A DNA stretch of 64,000 bases from Labyrinthula sp. Ha (GCA_015227615.1 JAALGZ010000010.1:496001-560000); one strand, 5' to 3'. Shown: positions 44,898 through 58,500, counted from the stretch's first letter. A program made the numbers and translations. Notes: a model not told the origin generated them from the letters alone.

Positions 44898-47800
44898 TTG
44901 ATCAATTTTCAAACTGGAATAGCGATCATGCCAGATAATATGGATACTGTAGGTAGCAGTGAAAACGAGAGAACTAGAACTATGAACTCCAATCAAATTA
45001 ATAATTTATTGACTGATTTAGGTAACGTGCTTCGGGAGGTTAGCCGAAATAATAGAAGGGAAGAAGAATGCTGTATGGATTTTGAAATAGAGAAGCTAAC
45101 AGATTTGTCAAAGCAAAGCTGTGAGTTATTTATTTCGCAGTACGAAAGACTGAACTCGGTCCAAAGGAAGCGCGTGAAACTAAATCTTCGAATGGACATG
45201 GCCATCTTTGAACACTTAAAGAGATTGAACGTAACAAAGACAAACAATATTCTAATCAAACACTTACAAGAGATTGTAGATGAAGAAAAGATTAAAGAGC
45301 TTAAATCGCCTGATCATATGATCTTGGAAAATGTTAGATTTAACCTTGGAATTCTTGAAGAAAGCGCAGTAAAATCTATGTTTAGTGAAGTGAGAGAAAT
45401 CCTAGAATTATTACCTGAGGAGAGCGCTAAGTCCAAGTAGAAAATATGCAGCTCAATTTTTAAACTGCTTCCAAGTTACATCTGGGTTAAACAAGATGTG
45501 CTTACGATAAAACCTTCTTTATATAGTCTAGACTTTTAGGAGCTAGAAAAATACATACTTGAGTGCATCCCACCTTACCATGTAAGGCTAAAAATGCGAA
45601 GAGGCAAAGTGTACGAAAACGATATAAAAAACAGAGTGACAGGTACGCGCTTTGTGAAGAAAGAAGTGAAAAACGTGGAAATAACTCAAAGAAGTGAGAT
45701 TGTATATCAAATGTTAGATAATGAAAAGGAAAACGAAGTTAAATACTTGGCGAATGGAATCGACTTATGCCCTTTCTGTCATAGATACGGACACAAAGAA
45801 ACAGTTTGTTATGCTAAGAGGGATCTAGTGGAGAGTGGGAAAGTAAATTCAAGACCGCTTTGGAAACCTTCTGAAGAGGTAATGCAAGCAAGATAGAAAC
45901 AGTTCAAAGAGAGACAGAAGATGAGGCAGTCGAGAAGAATATTGCAAGACAAAGATGTGAAAAGAGTAGGAGAGGATAATGAAGAGGATGTTAAAGAGGG
46001 GGAAGAGACTGATGTAATGACTCTTTCATTTGAAGATTTGAATAAGGGAGAGGATTTAGAGTTGAGTGCTGAAGTTAAGAGACTGATGAGAGAATATAGT
46101 AAAGAAGTGAGAAATATAGAAATTGCGGTAGAAGAGAGTCAGCAGAAGAAGAATAAACAGGGGTACAATATTGTGGTAGAGAAGAATGGAAAGAAATTCG
46201 TGGTAGAAGGATGCCTGAACTCTGGAGCGGATACGTCCGCGGCAGCAAGGAACAAGTTTGAGAAATATTGTGTGTCGATTACGAAGCTTGATGAACCCAT
46301 TAAAGTTAAGGTGGCTGATGGTGCGAGATATTTGGTGACTTGCAAAGGAGAAATGAAGGTAAGACTATGTTTAGGGAAAGGGAAAGAATATGATTTTGGA
46401 ATGATTCAAGTATTGCTTGTGGACGAGGTCAAAAACTGGACGAATCTTTTAATTGGAAATGATCTATTGGAGATACACGGGCTGTCACCATTACAAACAT
46501 TGAAGCGGAGAGCAAAGAATTGTCAGAACGTAGAGGTAGCAAAAGAAGATATTATGTCGCATTGGTTTGAAGAGAAGGTCCTTAAAAAGAAAAAGAATAG
46601 AATAAAGGTTAAAAGAGTTGAGATCAGAGGGGCTGACTTTGAGAATCAGAAGAAGGATCCTATTATATTCAAGGTGTATGACGACGAAGTGTTAAAGAAA
46701 GAGCATGGTTTGGGTGAAAACTTAGAAGTGAGTTTTGATGAAGATATCTTAAGAATGAAGCAGATTACTTGTGAAAAGTTTGCGAATATTTCAAAGGATG
46801 GCACCTTCTCGAAATAAAGTTTGGAGAAAATAAAAAGAATTATTCTAACCCATGCACAAGTATTTGGAGACGATAAAAGTCCCACAAGAATCTCTGTTTT
46901 GGAACCGATCAGGTGCGAAGTGAAGAATGAGGAAGAAGCAGGTGTTTGTACTGCTCGACCTATGGGCCCAGAGAAGGAGGATTTCTTAAGAGGAAGGATT
47001 AACCAGATGCTCAAAGCGAAAATTATAAAACCTAATAGACACACCACCATTTCGATGCAGTCATTTGTGGTACCAAATGCTGGTCCTAAGAAGTACTGAT
47101 TCGTGGTAAATTTCAGACCACTGAATCACTACACGCAGAAAGTGGACTCGACTTTACCTGACATTACAAATCAATTGGCAAAAGTGAAGGGAAAGAAGCT
47201 TTTTGGACAATGCAATCTCCTTAGTGGTTTTGATTACTTGCCTACTCACAAGGAGTCGCAGAGGTTCTTTACTTTCTGTACTCCTTGGGGACTGTGTTAC
47301 AGTTTCCAAGGCGCGCCTCAAGGGTGGTGTAACACCCCATCTTTATTTTCGGAGCGCATCATTCGTGAGGTACTTGAACCGGCTGAGCTGTTTAGTAGGA
47401 ATGCTTTGCAGTGGATTGATGACACCTTCATTTTAGGAATGACGTTTGAGGAGTTTTGCGAAGCTACGGAGAAATTTTTGAGACAAGTTATTCATGAGAA
47501 TCTACGACTGAACATTTCAAAGTGTGATTTTATTAAGAAAGAAGCCGTGTTCTGTGGTCATTTGCTGACGGAGAAGGGTCATCCATTGGATAAAAAATAT
47601 GCGGCGGACCTGTTAGGTAGAAGAAAGACGAAGTATGTTCATGAACTGGCTCAGTTAATCTTCATTGGGAACTGGATTGCAGGCATCTTACCTCACTTTT
47701 TGAGAACAAGATTTACTCTCACTGAAAAATATTCAATAGTAGGAAAGATTAAGGCTTTGGAGAGGAAGAAAGAAATAATTATTTGGACAAAGGAGATGAA

Positions 47801-50619
47801 TGAAGCGTACCAAGAACTTTGTGCTAGGTTACAAGATTTATTTAAAGCTATATTAGGATATTTTGACGCAACCTTAGACGTGGTGCTGTTCGTAGATGAT
47901 TCTAAAAGACATTGGGCTTACTTCATTTGTCAGACTGATGAAAATATTGATGAGAACCAGATACTTGACACGCAATTTAAAGTGATTGCCATTTCAAGCG
48001 GAACTTTCATAGGTTCTGCTTTAGACTGGCACATCTCTTCTAAGGAACTGTATCCAGTCATAGCTGCATCAAAGAAATACGACTACTATCTCAAAGGTAA
48101 TTCAGTGAGGAAAATATTATTTACGGATCACAGAAACCTCGTTTATATTCTTAATCCTAGCCTTTGTAGGAAAAAGGCTTATTCAGAGAGATTGTCCCAT
48201 TGGAGCGTGATCTTCCAGGATCTTCAGCTTGAAGTACATCACATAAATGGGGACTGCAACATTGCCGCAGATGCATTAAGCCGATGGTTAAACCCTGACA
48301 GTAAGGAAGATCAAGAGGAAAGGGAGCTGCTTTGCATTTACAATTTGCAGATGAACATGGAGGAAGTTACGATGATTGACGATTTCTGGAAGAAAATCGA
48401 CGAGATGCACTTGAGCTGGAGGAGTCCAAACTGCACGAACTCGTGGCCAGTAATGGATGAAGGATACCTTTTGGAACTGCAGCGTAAGGATTTGGGAGAG
48501 AGAATAACAGAGGTTCAGAGGAGGGATAACAAGCTTCTGGTGACGCCTTCATTGATTCCTTCAATCCTGATGCACACACACTTGAAGTTCAATCATGGTT
48601 CCGCTGAAGCTGAAAAGAGGGTTTTGGAGAAAGAATATGTACCAGTGGACAAGGACGTAGCCAATCTTCTCATGGAGGGCTGGGTGAGGTTTAGAAGGCA
48701 GTGTGTTCATTGCCAGAGACCAGTGAAGGTGATTAGAAGACCTTTTAACATTACGACATTGGCAAAGAGGTGTAGGGAAGTGCTGCTAAGTGATTTTCTA
48801 TATTTAAGCAAGAAAGAAGGATACATTTTAACAGAGATCGATAGTTTGTCGCGACTGACGGTGCTTCATAAGTGTAAAAATGCTGATGCCAGTGCTGTGG
48901 TCCAGGGACTATGGAAATTCCACTCGTACTATGAACTGGCTGAAGATTTCGTTTTAGCATCTGACAAAGGATCGCATTTCGTTAACCAAGTAGTCACAAC
49001 CTTCATTCAAGAAAGTGGTGGATCTCAAAAATTCTCTTGCGCCTATGCACCATACACCAATGGTGCTACAGAGGTCCAGAATCGACAGATACATAAACAT
49101 TTTCGAACGCTGGTATCTGAGCTGTCTTTAACTGTAGAACAATGGCCAATTCTAATACATCGAGTACAATACTATTTGAATGCTTCATCCATGAGGTCCA
49201 GAGGAGGGTTAACACCTTTTCGAATCTTTATGGGTAAGATACCGAGGAAAGATGCCTTGGGAAAAAACTCAATTCTGGATTTTTCTGTAGAGCAGGATAA
49301 GCAGTTGCAGGATCTAGTGCTGGATCTTCAGGAAGAAATAGAGAAGTACCAGGAATGTGCCTTTACCTTTGCCTACAGAGCAAGGCAATATCAGAATGCT
49401 CTATATAATAAGAGATACAAATTAACGCAGCTTCATTTTAACGAGGGTGATTTTGTTCTGGTGAGTAAAGCTGTGAAACATGAGAAGTTTAGGCCACAAT
49501 GGATTGGTCCATATATCGTCAAGAAACAGATAAGCGAACATTTGTACGAGGTTGCGACCATCATGGGACAGGTATCTGAAATTCACTCGTCTAGATCGAT
49601 GTACTTTGCGCCAAGTGAATTCTTGCCCAATCCTGGAACGAAGGTGACATTTCTTAATGATAGCGGTCGTTTAGAAGTGAAGTGCTTTAAAGTTTTGAAG
49701 GAGAACGCGGGAGGTTTTTTGGTGAGAATAGAATGGAGAGATTTTGCGGATGAAGATGATTGGACTTGGGAACCTGTAAATATAATATTTGAAGATCTGC
49801 CTAAAATGTTAATGAATTATTTGTTGAAAGAAAGAACGAAGGAGAGTCAGGATGTATTGAGGTATTTAAAGGTGGTGTACCCAGAGGGGTGGAAATGGGA
49901 GGAGATTGAGTTGTCGGAAGTGAGAGTGAAAGATGTGCAAATTCGAAGAGTTGAATATGATTTGGAGGATTGTATTGTGGAAAAAGGGTGGACGGTCCAT
50001 CAGGAGAATTTGCTGAATAGCCTTGTTAAGTATTTCGGCTTTGCGAATTATGATATGATCCTAAAGTATATGCCGGGTCGCAATAGGCAGCAAATATATA
50101 CTAAATTGCAATCCTGGATCAACGTGCAGGCGATTGGAGATTACACGAACCTAAAATTGGACCTTAATGTAGTAAGAGAAAAGAATCAACAATGGTTTGG
50201 AAAGGAGTATACGATTGAAAAGAGAATAAGATCTGTAATAGAGCCGGAAAAAAGGAGATGGTGGACAAGGTGGAAATTTGAGAGGATGCATACGAATTTG
50301 AATGAACTTGATAATAGAAATGAAATAATAGTTGTTCACGATTGGAATAACCTGGGTCATATGAAAGCTAGAATGAAACTGATAATAAAAAGAATCAAAG
50401 GTGAGAAAATTGAGGGTAAATTATATCCGGAAATTAGTAAGGATTTGGATGGTGAACTGAAGAAGTTGATAGTGAGAATATCTGAGTTGATGAGGCAGGA
50501 GAAGTTAATAGTAGAGGAACGAAATAAAATCCAGAGAATATATGAGTTGATCCGCTTAGATCAGATAGTTTTAGAGGACATGCCATGCCAAGCTTCGGGT
50601 GTGAAAATTAATTGGGGAG

Positions 50620-51260
50620 TTTGTAATAATTCCATTGAACTGAGCACTACAAGAGTTAAGGTATTGCGATGGTTGGAACCTAAAGGAGCAATAAGAATAA
50701 AAGGAGATGTTTTTGAATTTTTGAATAAGTATGTTGGAAAACTATTTGATGTCGTGATCATAGATCCACCTTACAAATTTTGTTCAAAGGATTCAATAAG
50801 GGGACCATCAAATAATTTTAATCAAGTGAATGACAAGGGGCTAGTTGATTTGAGTTTGAAACGTGTAGTAAGAAATTCATTAGTCTTCGTTTGGACGTTT
50901 TGGGGCAAGAGAGATTTGACTTTTCAGTTGATTAATAAATGGGGTTTAAAACATGTGGATCATTTGCTTTGGATAAAAACGACAAAGACTGGTAAGATAA
51001 GATCGACGTTGGGGAATTTGACTTTAAAATGTGTAGAGGAGTTGTTAATTTGTAGGATAGGTGAGTTGCCGAAGAGTTTGAAAAGTCGGAATTTTGGTAA
51101 GGAAGCTTTAATGGCTCCAAGTAGTGGTAATTGTCGAAAACCAAAAGAGGTTTATGAGGTAATAGAGAAATACTTTGGTAAAAATGCTAGATATTTAGAT
51201 CTGCTTGCTCGGAAGAATAATTTGAGGGCTGAGTGGACGTCTGTGGGAGAACAGTTGTAA
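50620..51260 (+). other. MT-A70 adenine methyltransferase domain of the nested Gypsy element
   Basis: The C-terminal part of the nested element's Pol frame. DPPY is encoded at 50,763-50,774 in VVIIDPPYKFC. Then follow LVFVWTFWGKRDLTF, LLWIKTTKTGKIRSTLG, a Glu-containing segment, and the terminal LDLLARKNNLRAEWTSVG. It aligns along its length with the domain of the young element although the two sequences differ at many residues, which indicates a long shared history under constraint. Confidence 0.82.
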
Positions 51261-51555
51261 GATGTATGGATAATGTTTGAAGTAAAAGTTTACATAGAAA
51301 AACGAGCTTCGTGAGATAAATTTTGAAATGAAATGAGTGAGTTGGATTGAATGTAATGTGATTTGAGAATAAAGAACTTTGTTGAACTTGGATATTTTAT
51401 TTGAACTTTTGGAGTTGATACTTTGTTTTGAACTAGAACTTTTTAATTTGAATGGACGGAGTTTGGTGGTTGTGAACTTGTAATCTTTGAACTTTTATGA
51501 ACTTGAAGTGGAAAATATGGGAACTTGCTGTAGCCTAAACTTTGTTAAGGGGCAA

Positions 51556-51862
51556 TGTTGTGTTTACTTAGTCGTGTGAAGGAATGTTTTGTTAACAAAA
51601 TTTATTTGGAAGTTGAGATTTGTATTTTGAGAATTGCTATATTTAAAGTGATGACGTGGAATGATGAAATAACGGTCGTGATACAAACTTAGTGTAATAT
51701 AGTCATATTGTGAATAAGAACCGTTGAACTAAGAACTAAGAACTAAGAACTTGTTATAAAAAGGAACTTGAAACTGTAACTTTGAACTTTCTGGCAAAAG
51801 TGACTTTCAGTAGAAGACCTCGAGACGTGAAAAAGAATTTAATTCGTCTATAAAACCGAATA
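51556..51862 (+). repeat. 3' LTR of the nested Gypsy element
   Basis: 307 bp; about six substitutions against the left copy, and three instead of two units of a 7-base repeat (AACTAAG). AAGGGGCAA directly before it is the likely polypurine tract. Confidence 0.9.
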
Positions 51863-53619
51863 GATAACTCATCAGAAGAAGACAACGACACGGATCAAGG
51901 GAAGGACGGCGAGAATGAGGTACAAGACAATACACCTAAAGAAAATAAGATAGAAGAGATGAATACCTTATTTCATCCTATTGTATTTGATGAAGTGTAG
52001 GAGAGGAATATTGTCCAAGGCTCAAGAAAAAGAAACGCTGTTGTTTATTCTGTTTTTATTTCCGAAAATACTTTAGCACCGAAAAATTATGGGCAAGTTA
52101 ACGATAGACTCGATAGAGAAGCTTGGATAAATGCTTATTATAAGTAGGCAACAGCATTACAAACCGTGGGAAATTTCAATGTTGTTCCCAGACCGCCTGA
52201 CCAAGTAGTTATTCCGATTCTGGAATTATTCGTTACAAAGAGAAACATGGCGGGTGAATTTATCGCAAAAGTCCACATTGTAGCAAAGGGTGATTATAGC
52301 AAAATTATATCACCGGATACAGCAGTAGTATATTCACCAGTAGCATCGGTGATTGCCACGAGAATATTTTCCATATTTGCACAGAGATTTAATACGGGAA
52401 TATATCAACTTGATGCAACCTCGGCATTTATTTTGGGAGGCTATCAAATACAGTGTATTTAGAGCTCCCAATGGGTCATAAAGAGAAAAAAAGACCGAAA
52501 AAATGTCTGGGCAACAGATACTAGCATATATGGACTGCAAGAAAGTCCCAGAATCTGGTATGAGATAGTTACCAGCGTATTTTTGGACCTGAGATTTGCC
52601 CAACTCCCATCGGAAAGATGCATCTTCATAAAGCTAGAGGGAAGGGAAATCACGATGATTGTGCTACTTTATGTAGACGATCTACTTTATGCTGGACACA
52701 AGAACGGAATAAAATGATTTGAGGATGAGATGAATAAAAAATTTAAATTAAAGAGCATGGAAACAGTGGAAACGTTCGTAGGCATAAAGTTTATTCGTGA
52801 GAAAAATGGACAACTTTCAGCCAGCAAAGTCAAAGAATCGAAAAAACAGCTGAGAAGTTTAACTTAAAGGACATGAAAACTAGAAGTACACCTCTTTCTT
52901 CAAATGAAGAAAAAGTTACTGGGACAAAGATGTTGAAGAGCAAGACGTTATACCAATCATTGGTAGGATCCATAAATTATTTTGCTCAAATATCCAGACC
53001 TGACGTAGCATATTGTGCACATTACCTTTCGAGATATTTAAAAGAACCCACTGAAACGATGTTGGTTCGTGCAAAGAGAACGATTAAATATATATTTGAT
53101 ACGAGAGAATTAAAAATGAAGATAAATACCTTGAATGAAGAAAACAAGATTAAAATGTTTGTAGATACAGCTTATGCAAATATGGAGGAAAAAAAGTGTT
53201 ACTGGATTTGTGATCTTCATCAATGATACAATTATACTATATAAAAGTAAAAAACAAAAAATAATTACGATGAGTTCCACAGAAGCAGAGTATGTGGGAT
53301 TATCCACTGCTGCTAAGGAACTGAAGTTCGTTGTGATTGTGTTGGAAGAATTGAAGTTAAAATTCAGTATTGAAATTTTTATGGACTCACAAAGTGCAGT
53401 TCACATTGATAAAAAACAAAGAAGTAAATGGAAGAACAAAGCACCTCGATACACACTATAAATTCATGTGGCAAGTGATATTGAGAATAAGCGCTAAAGT
53501 AAAATATATCAGAAGAGAAGAAAATGTAGCAGATATTTTAACAAGAGCTACTCACAGAGGTGAATTTGAAGCTATGAGAAAAATTATGTTCGAAGAAGTT
53601 GGTACAGAATAAGGGAAGG

Positions 53620-53729
53620 TGTTAAGATGAGAAGTTTGCGTAGTTAGTTTAGTTTGTTAGTAAGTATTCTGGTACCAACCAGACTTAATACTTAAGAAAG
53701 AATAAAAATATAAATGGGCTATTTCAACA
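53620..53729 (+). repeat. 3' LTR of the Copia element
   Basis: 110 bp, same termini as the left copy, preceded by AGGGAAGG and followed by the second TTTTG. Confidence 0.92.
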
Positions 53730-53851
53730 TTTTGCTTAATTACTTTTTCTGTTTGTGTACGTTTGTTAATCTGATACAGAAACGGAAAGTTGGGTTTGCC
53801 TACCTTTTTACAAACTGGACATTGCCAAAGTTCTTGGTTTATTTGTACCAT
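53730..53851 (-). pseudogene. Possible 5' exon of the host gene split by the Copia element
   Basis: A minus-strand frame starts with ATG at 53,849-53,851 and reads MVQINQELWQCPVCKKVGKP up to the Copia edge. The CPVC pair suggests half of a zinc-binding site. It has the same strand as the coding region at 40,465-41,704, and the two sides are flanked by the same 5-bp duplication, so before the insertion they were neighbours. The reading frames do not join simply, so an intron or a mutation would be needed, or these are two different genes. Confidence 0.4.
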
Positions 53852-55511
53852 GGGACTTTACGAGTTCCATTCCCCAAGTTTTGAGAACTCTTTTTAAATT
53901 TTATTTACGATTACTGTCATTTTAGACTATTTTTTTGTTTGTTGACCATATTGAAACAGTTAAAAATAACTGTATACTATTGTATATTTTGGGAAAATTA
54001 TTCTTGAGACCCCGGAATAAATTAAAGGAGATAAATTTGAACAAAATACTGATGACTGAAATCAACTATTACCTATGGTGTACAACAGAACTCAGTGCGC
54101 AAACAGTTTGACATTGAATACAGGCAAACACTGATGAGTACTAACAATAAAGGCAAACAAACAAAAAATATATAAGAAAAATAGTAGAAGAAAATCTTTT
54201 TACCCTCTGGTAGAATATAAGAGTAACCAAAAGGTTTATGAAAAATATCTCGATCTTGTGTTTCCAGATATTCCCAAAGAAAATAAAAAAAATTGAAGAG
54301 GTTTATATTTACTATAAGGACAGATTGTGGAAATACTTGCAGGGCGTACAGATTAAGCTAAGCAATGTGAAAAAGTATAGTGAAAATGAGCTGTGTTTTT
54401 AACTATATCGGCTTCAACCCCAAAATACTCAAGAAAACTCCTTCAGTATCATGATGAAAAGGGAGCATTAAACCTTTCCATGCATGGAAAGGTCTTTACC
54501 AACATTAACCAAATTAAGAATGAGTCCGAAAAAGAAATCTTCGGTGAGGATTTCAAAGCTAGATACATTCTAACTGGTGCATCTGCTATGAGTTTAAACA
54601 TTACAGGTAGCAAAATGAGGGATATAATTAATAATATGGAAGTTTGAAAATTTTAAGACATGGAGAAAATTTTTGATCATATCTTTGAGACCGAGAACTT
54701 ACCATTTGAACTAGATACTACAATTCTTAAATTTCTTCAAGACCCAGAATTCGAAACTTATAAGGCAAACCTTTTAGAAGTTAAGAGACAAATAGACCTT
54801 ATAGCTAGATAGATGGAAGACGATGGAAACTTAAGTATGTAATCCGTTCTAGTACCTCTAGACACTCCATTTTAGGTGTAGTAACAATATTCTTAGAATT
54901 CTTTGAATGACTCGTTTTCTCCTTGCAGATGCTAATTCTTTACATCACCACATGAGAAACATATTTTAACCCTCCATTTCTTTCTTAGCCATCCAATTAT
55001 GTTCATAATAATTTCTATAAAGTATTTTAAAATTAACGGTTCTCATATTTAAAATACAAGGCTAGATTGCAGCAGGAGTTGAAGATATTAGTTACATAGC
55101 TTTATATCTACACTATATAGATACTCCATTCCTGTTGAAAGCGCACAGGGACACAACGGCATGGAAGATTTAATAATTAAGGGGTTTCGTTAGATAGAGA
55201 CATTGAAAAACAGAAGTCTTTATCCGACAGGTTGATTCTTACTAATTCTACCTAGGAATTTTATCGTTCCATATATTGTGTCAGTTTAGCCATGACATCT
55301 ATATGAAAAACAAAAAAAATAGTTTTATTACTTTATCCAAGAAGAGGAGCATACTAGATTCTAAAAGTTTTTAGTCTTTGAACACTAAAGAAGAACAGCA
55401 GCTTTAGAAAACGCATATATATCATAATGCAACTATTATACTCCTAACCTACTGAGGCTAAGAGAATTGTGGCTACTGAATTATTAAACCAGTAGGCTCA
55501 TCAACAATTTT
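53852..55511. other. Mostly gene-free stretch between Copia and the next Gypsy fossil
   Basis: AT-rich DNA with one patch of possible decayed coding sequence (54,181-54,840, listed separately). I found no LTR of the neighbouring Gypsy fossil here. Confidence 0.5.
54181..54840 (+). pseudogene. Decayed coding sequence of unknown origin
   Basis: Several short plus-strand frames follow each other with a coding-like mixture of residues, for example KKIEEVYIYYKDRLWKYLQG, then an 84-residue frame at 54,393-54,647 (HDEKGALNLSMHGKVFTNIN), then FDHIFETENLPFELDTTILK. Frame changes and stops separate them and no 30-base intron explains all junctions. No family is recognised. It could be an old Gag or a dead host gene. 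Confidence 0.3.
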
Positions 55512-58500
55512 TCAATTTTTTAGTTTCCTACATAAATTTTTCACATTCCTAACATAATTTGCAGCCTGCTTCCTATGCTTCCGTTGGTCTCTCACATATT
55601 TTAGCGCAAATTCTTTTGTTACCCCCTCATTCGCAAGCGCCAGTGCCTGTTCGCAATCGGAAAACCGTCTCACACAACAAAGATCCGCGCGGCTAATTCT
55701 TTCCTCAAATTTCCACGCCTTCTCAATGTCCCAGTGTGCCCCTCCTATCTCTTCAAGGTCCAGCCGACCTAGTTGCCGCTGAATATAATAGCGAATCATT
55801 GACCTGCTCTTATGTGGCAGATATAATTGATACTTCTCAAATTGGCCCACGCCGAATTTTAGAATCAATTTTCTTATCTCTTACTTTTCCGCTTTCGTCT
55901 ATCCCTTCACCGCTGCCACATTATGCTGCTTCTGTGGTAGCTCTGTTTTTACTTTAGACAAGTATCTATGCCAATCGCTAAATTCCGGTACTCTCCTTAT
56001 TATTCTATCGATAGCATGTTCCGACGTAATAAGCGCTTGTTTCCTTCTTTTACGCAATTTATCTTGACTCGGTCTACGTGTTTTTGCCGATAAGTGTTCC
56101 GTCAGAACATTTCTCACATCTTCGTACATCGTTTGAATAGGTTCCCAAGTGTTGTCTTCGTCACGAAAACCCCTCCATTTAACTTCTACTACATATTCGG
56201 TTAAATGAGGGTCGTATCTAACATCTCCGAAACCCGCTACTTCTAAATGTTTAAAGTTTCCGACGTAAACCTTTCTCGGCGCCTCCGACGGTACGAAACT
56301 GCTCAGCTCGTTGAAATATAGCCGACTCCATGTACCTCCAGCGCCTTGCTGTTTAGTACTTTGATTTTGTAAACATTCTTCGAAACTACTTCACTTATTT
56401 GTACCGGTCCAGACCACTCCAGTGCTAACTTGTCGCGTTCCGTGGGAGTGCCATTTGATGACACTAGGCACCAATCTCCCATATTGTATTGAAGTAGTGC
56501 TGGGTCTACTGCCGTCCTTTTCCTTTTATTATTCAGCACCTTCTGGAACTCCACATATTTAGCGACTTTCCCTTCGTATTCACCCAGGCGCTTCCTAAAA
56601 GCGGCGCTTAATTTATATAGTACATCATCATCAATACCGACCAACATTCTGGCGCCACCTCGGATTCTTTCCGCCACTAGCAAAAGTCCCGTTGGTTCAA
56701 TATATTGGCGTTCTGGGTTTACATTTAAGAACAACTCATACGCTGTTGGCGCATTTTTACAACCGGGTATTTTCCGCGACGGCACGGGTAATTCATTCAT
56801 GGCACCTTATAACTTATTCAATATTCTGGGTCATTCATCTTTGTTAAGCCTGTATTCACTAACCAAACTTTTCAGAAAATTCAACACCTTTTTATTCACA
56901 ACTTCAACTGCTCCGTTTGTCCAGCTCGCGTAGGATACCGCGAAACTTTGAGAAAAACGAAGTTCCTTTCTAAGTGCTGTCATTAGTGAACTCGCAAAAT
57001 GACTTGCGTGGTCCGATACTAGCGCAAAGTCTTTTTCCAACTTATAATTTGTCGCGAATCTATCAAGTGCTTCTATAACTTCCTGTATATCTGGTGTCTT
57101 TGTATTCGTCAGTTGTGTGAATCTGGTAAAGGCATCCGTTAATACCAGAATATGTCCTATCCTGTTCACATACAAAAAATCTGCGACTATGGTCTCGCGT
57201 GGCCGCCTGGTTCTTATGACTAAGCTGTACCTTGTTTTAATCGCTTTCGGAAGTTTGCGACAGTGTATGCAGTTATCCCTAAATAAGCGTAATAGTTCAG
57301 CCATTTTCTTCCATGGGGTATCCCCTCTTAGCGTACGTTCCATGGCGGCGGGTATTTTCCATTCGAATTCAGCCGCTTCTGCTAAGTCCGCTTTGAGGGA
57401 ACCATGCTTATTTGCCAAATGTATATGAACTAATTGCTGCTCCAAGATTGAAGTCGGTAAAATAATTCTTCCCGACAGCCTTTTAACTCTAGGGGTTCTA
57501 GTATTCATCTCCTTTTTCTGCGCCTCAATAACTTCCGCTTCCGTCAGCGGCGCCAAATCACCTTCAAAATATGGGTTAAATACCGACACTCTATATTTGT
57601 CAGGTGATTTAAACGACGCATATATCTTTTTGTCCATTTGTTGTTTCGGTCTTAGATGATTGACTTTCACCGTTATGCTTCTTATTTTCACCGTCGTGTT
57701 TTCTTCATCTTCCGAAGTCGAATAAGTATCCGTCTCAATGTAGAGCTCCTTATTTGTGTCTCTAACATCCAACGGGACCTCACTCGGCCGCGTCGCATAA
57801 TCCTCAGTCAGTTTTCTCCATTCCTCTTCAGAGTATTCTCTCCGGATTTGCCGCTCCACCTCCTTCATAAGGTTCGGCGCATTATCTTGCGGCAACGGCT
57901 TCCGCATAATCCGCCTAATAATTTGCCGGCAATCCGTTACCGACGACTACATAAAATACTTTGGGTAATATTTATATCTACTCCTTCCATCTACTTCCTC
58001 GTTTTTGGTTACAATGAGTCAGGTGCCCAGTCTTCAAAATATCTCTTCATTTTAAAGAATAGATCTTCATCACCCAACAATGAATCATCTGTTTCCGTAT
58101 ATATCGACAAAGCATTAAGTACCGCTTCCCGAAGCCACTCTTTTACTTTAGCGTCAGTCTCTTGTCGGTATTTTCCCGACACTATCCTCAGGCACTTAAT
58201 TACATGCGGTATAACGGGTATTTCTCTTTCCACATCCCGTGTTTATACCTTTATTGTCCGCACAGCCGTTTTGCCGTCACTATCTGTCGGCGTCGCCATC
58301 TCGTAAGCATATCCGCGAAAATATTACTATCTCCATCGAGGTGATGAATGTCCACCAACACAGGCTGCAAAATCACCATCCAGCGTTGTAGGCGGTTAAG
58401 ATGTCCATGGTCAATCTTTGAACCGCCTTGTAATATTGCCTTCAGGTTGAGGTGATCCGTGTATACTTGCACTGTCGTCGGATGGAACGGTAACAGGTAC

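Larger units (their letters stand above)
44598..51862 (+). mobile_element. Ty3/Gypsy element with chromodomain, SANT/Myb-like and MT-A70 domains, nested in Copia, broken by a few changes
   Basis: A 7.3-kb element on the plus strand with LTRs of 300 and 307 bp (about 98 percent identical apart from one extra 7-base unit), flanked by a GATA duplication (44,594-44,597 and 51,863-51,866). Parts in order: Gag (about 44,929-45,890, CCHC knuckle CPFCHRYGHKETVC), protease (about 46,190-46,500), reverse transcriptase (about 46,860-47,700, QWIDD near 47,410), RNase H (about 47,860-48,300), integrase (about 48,560-49,620), chromodomain (about 49,640-49,800), SANT/Myb-like domain (about 49,980-50,125) and MT-A70 domain (about 50,620-51,260). 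It is broken, by only a handful of changes, all in the front half. It must be younger than the Copia element it sits in, and the LTR divergences agree. Confidence 0.93.
41705..53729 (+). mobile_element. Ty1/Copia element, broken, with a Gypsy element nested in it
   Basis: A Copia LTR element on the plus strand bounded by 110-bp LTRs and by a perfect 5-bp target duplication, TTTTG (41,700-41,704 and 53,730-53,734). Left of the nested insertion are Gag with two CCHC knuckles (CKRCTGWGHYKAQC and CYGCGSKDHKYNSC, about 42,960-43,070), protease (VIVDGGASNH, about 43,280-43,310) and integrase (HVDTVGPFPKS, SENGSEF and PSENGKVEI, about 43,690-44,300). Right of it are reverse transcriptase (about 52,160-53,220, YVDDLLYAG near 52,670) and RNase H (STEAEYVGLSTAAKEL, about 53,275-53,320). 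This order, integrase before reverse transcriptase, is diagnostic of Copia. A purine tract (AGGGAAGG) precedes the 3' LTR. It is broken by the nested element and by several other breaks. Confidence 0.93.

Noticed and set aside
55000-55511. A left LTR for the Gypsy fossil at 55,512-63,496
   Set aside because: I compared the left and right flanks by eye and found no shared stretch long enough to support it.
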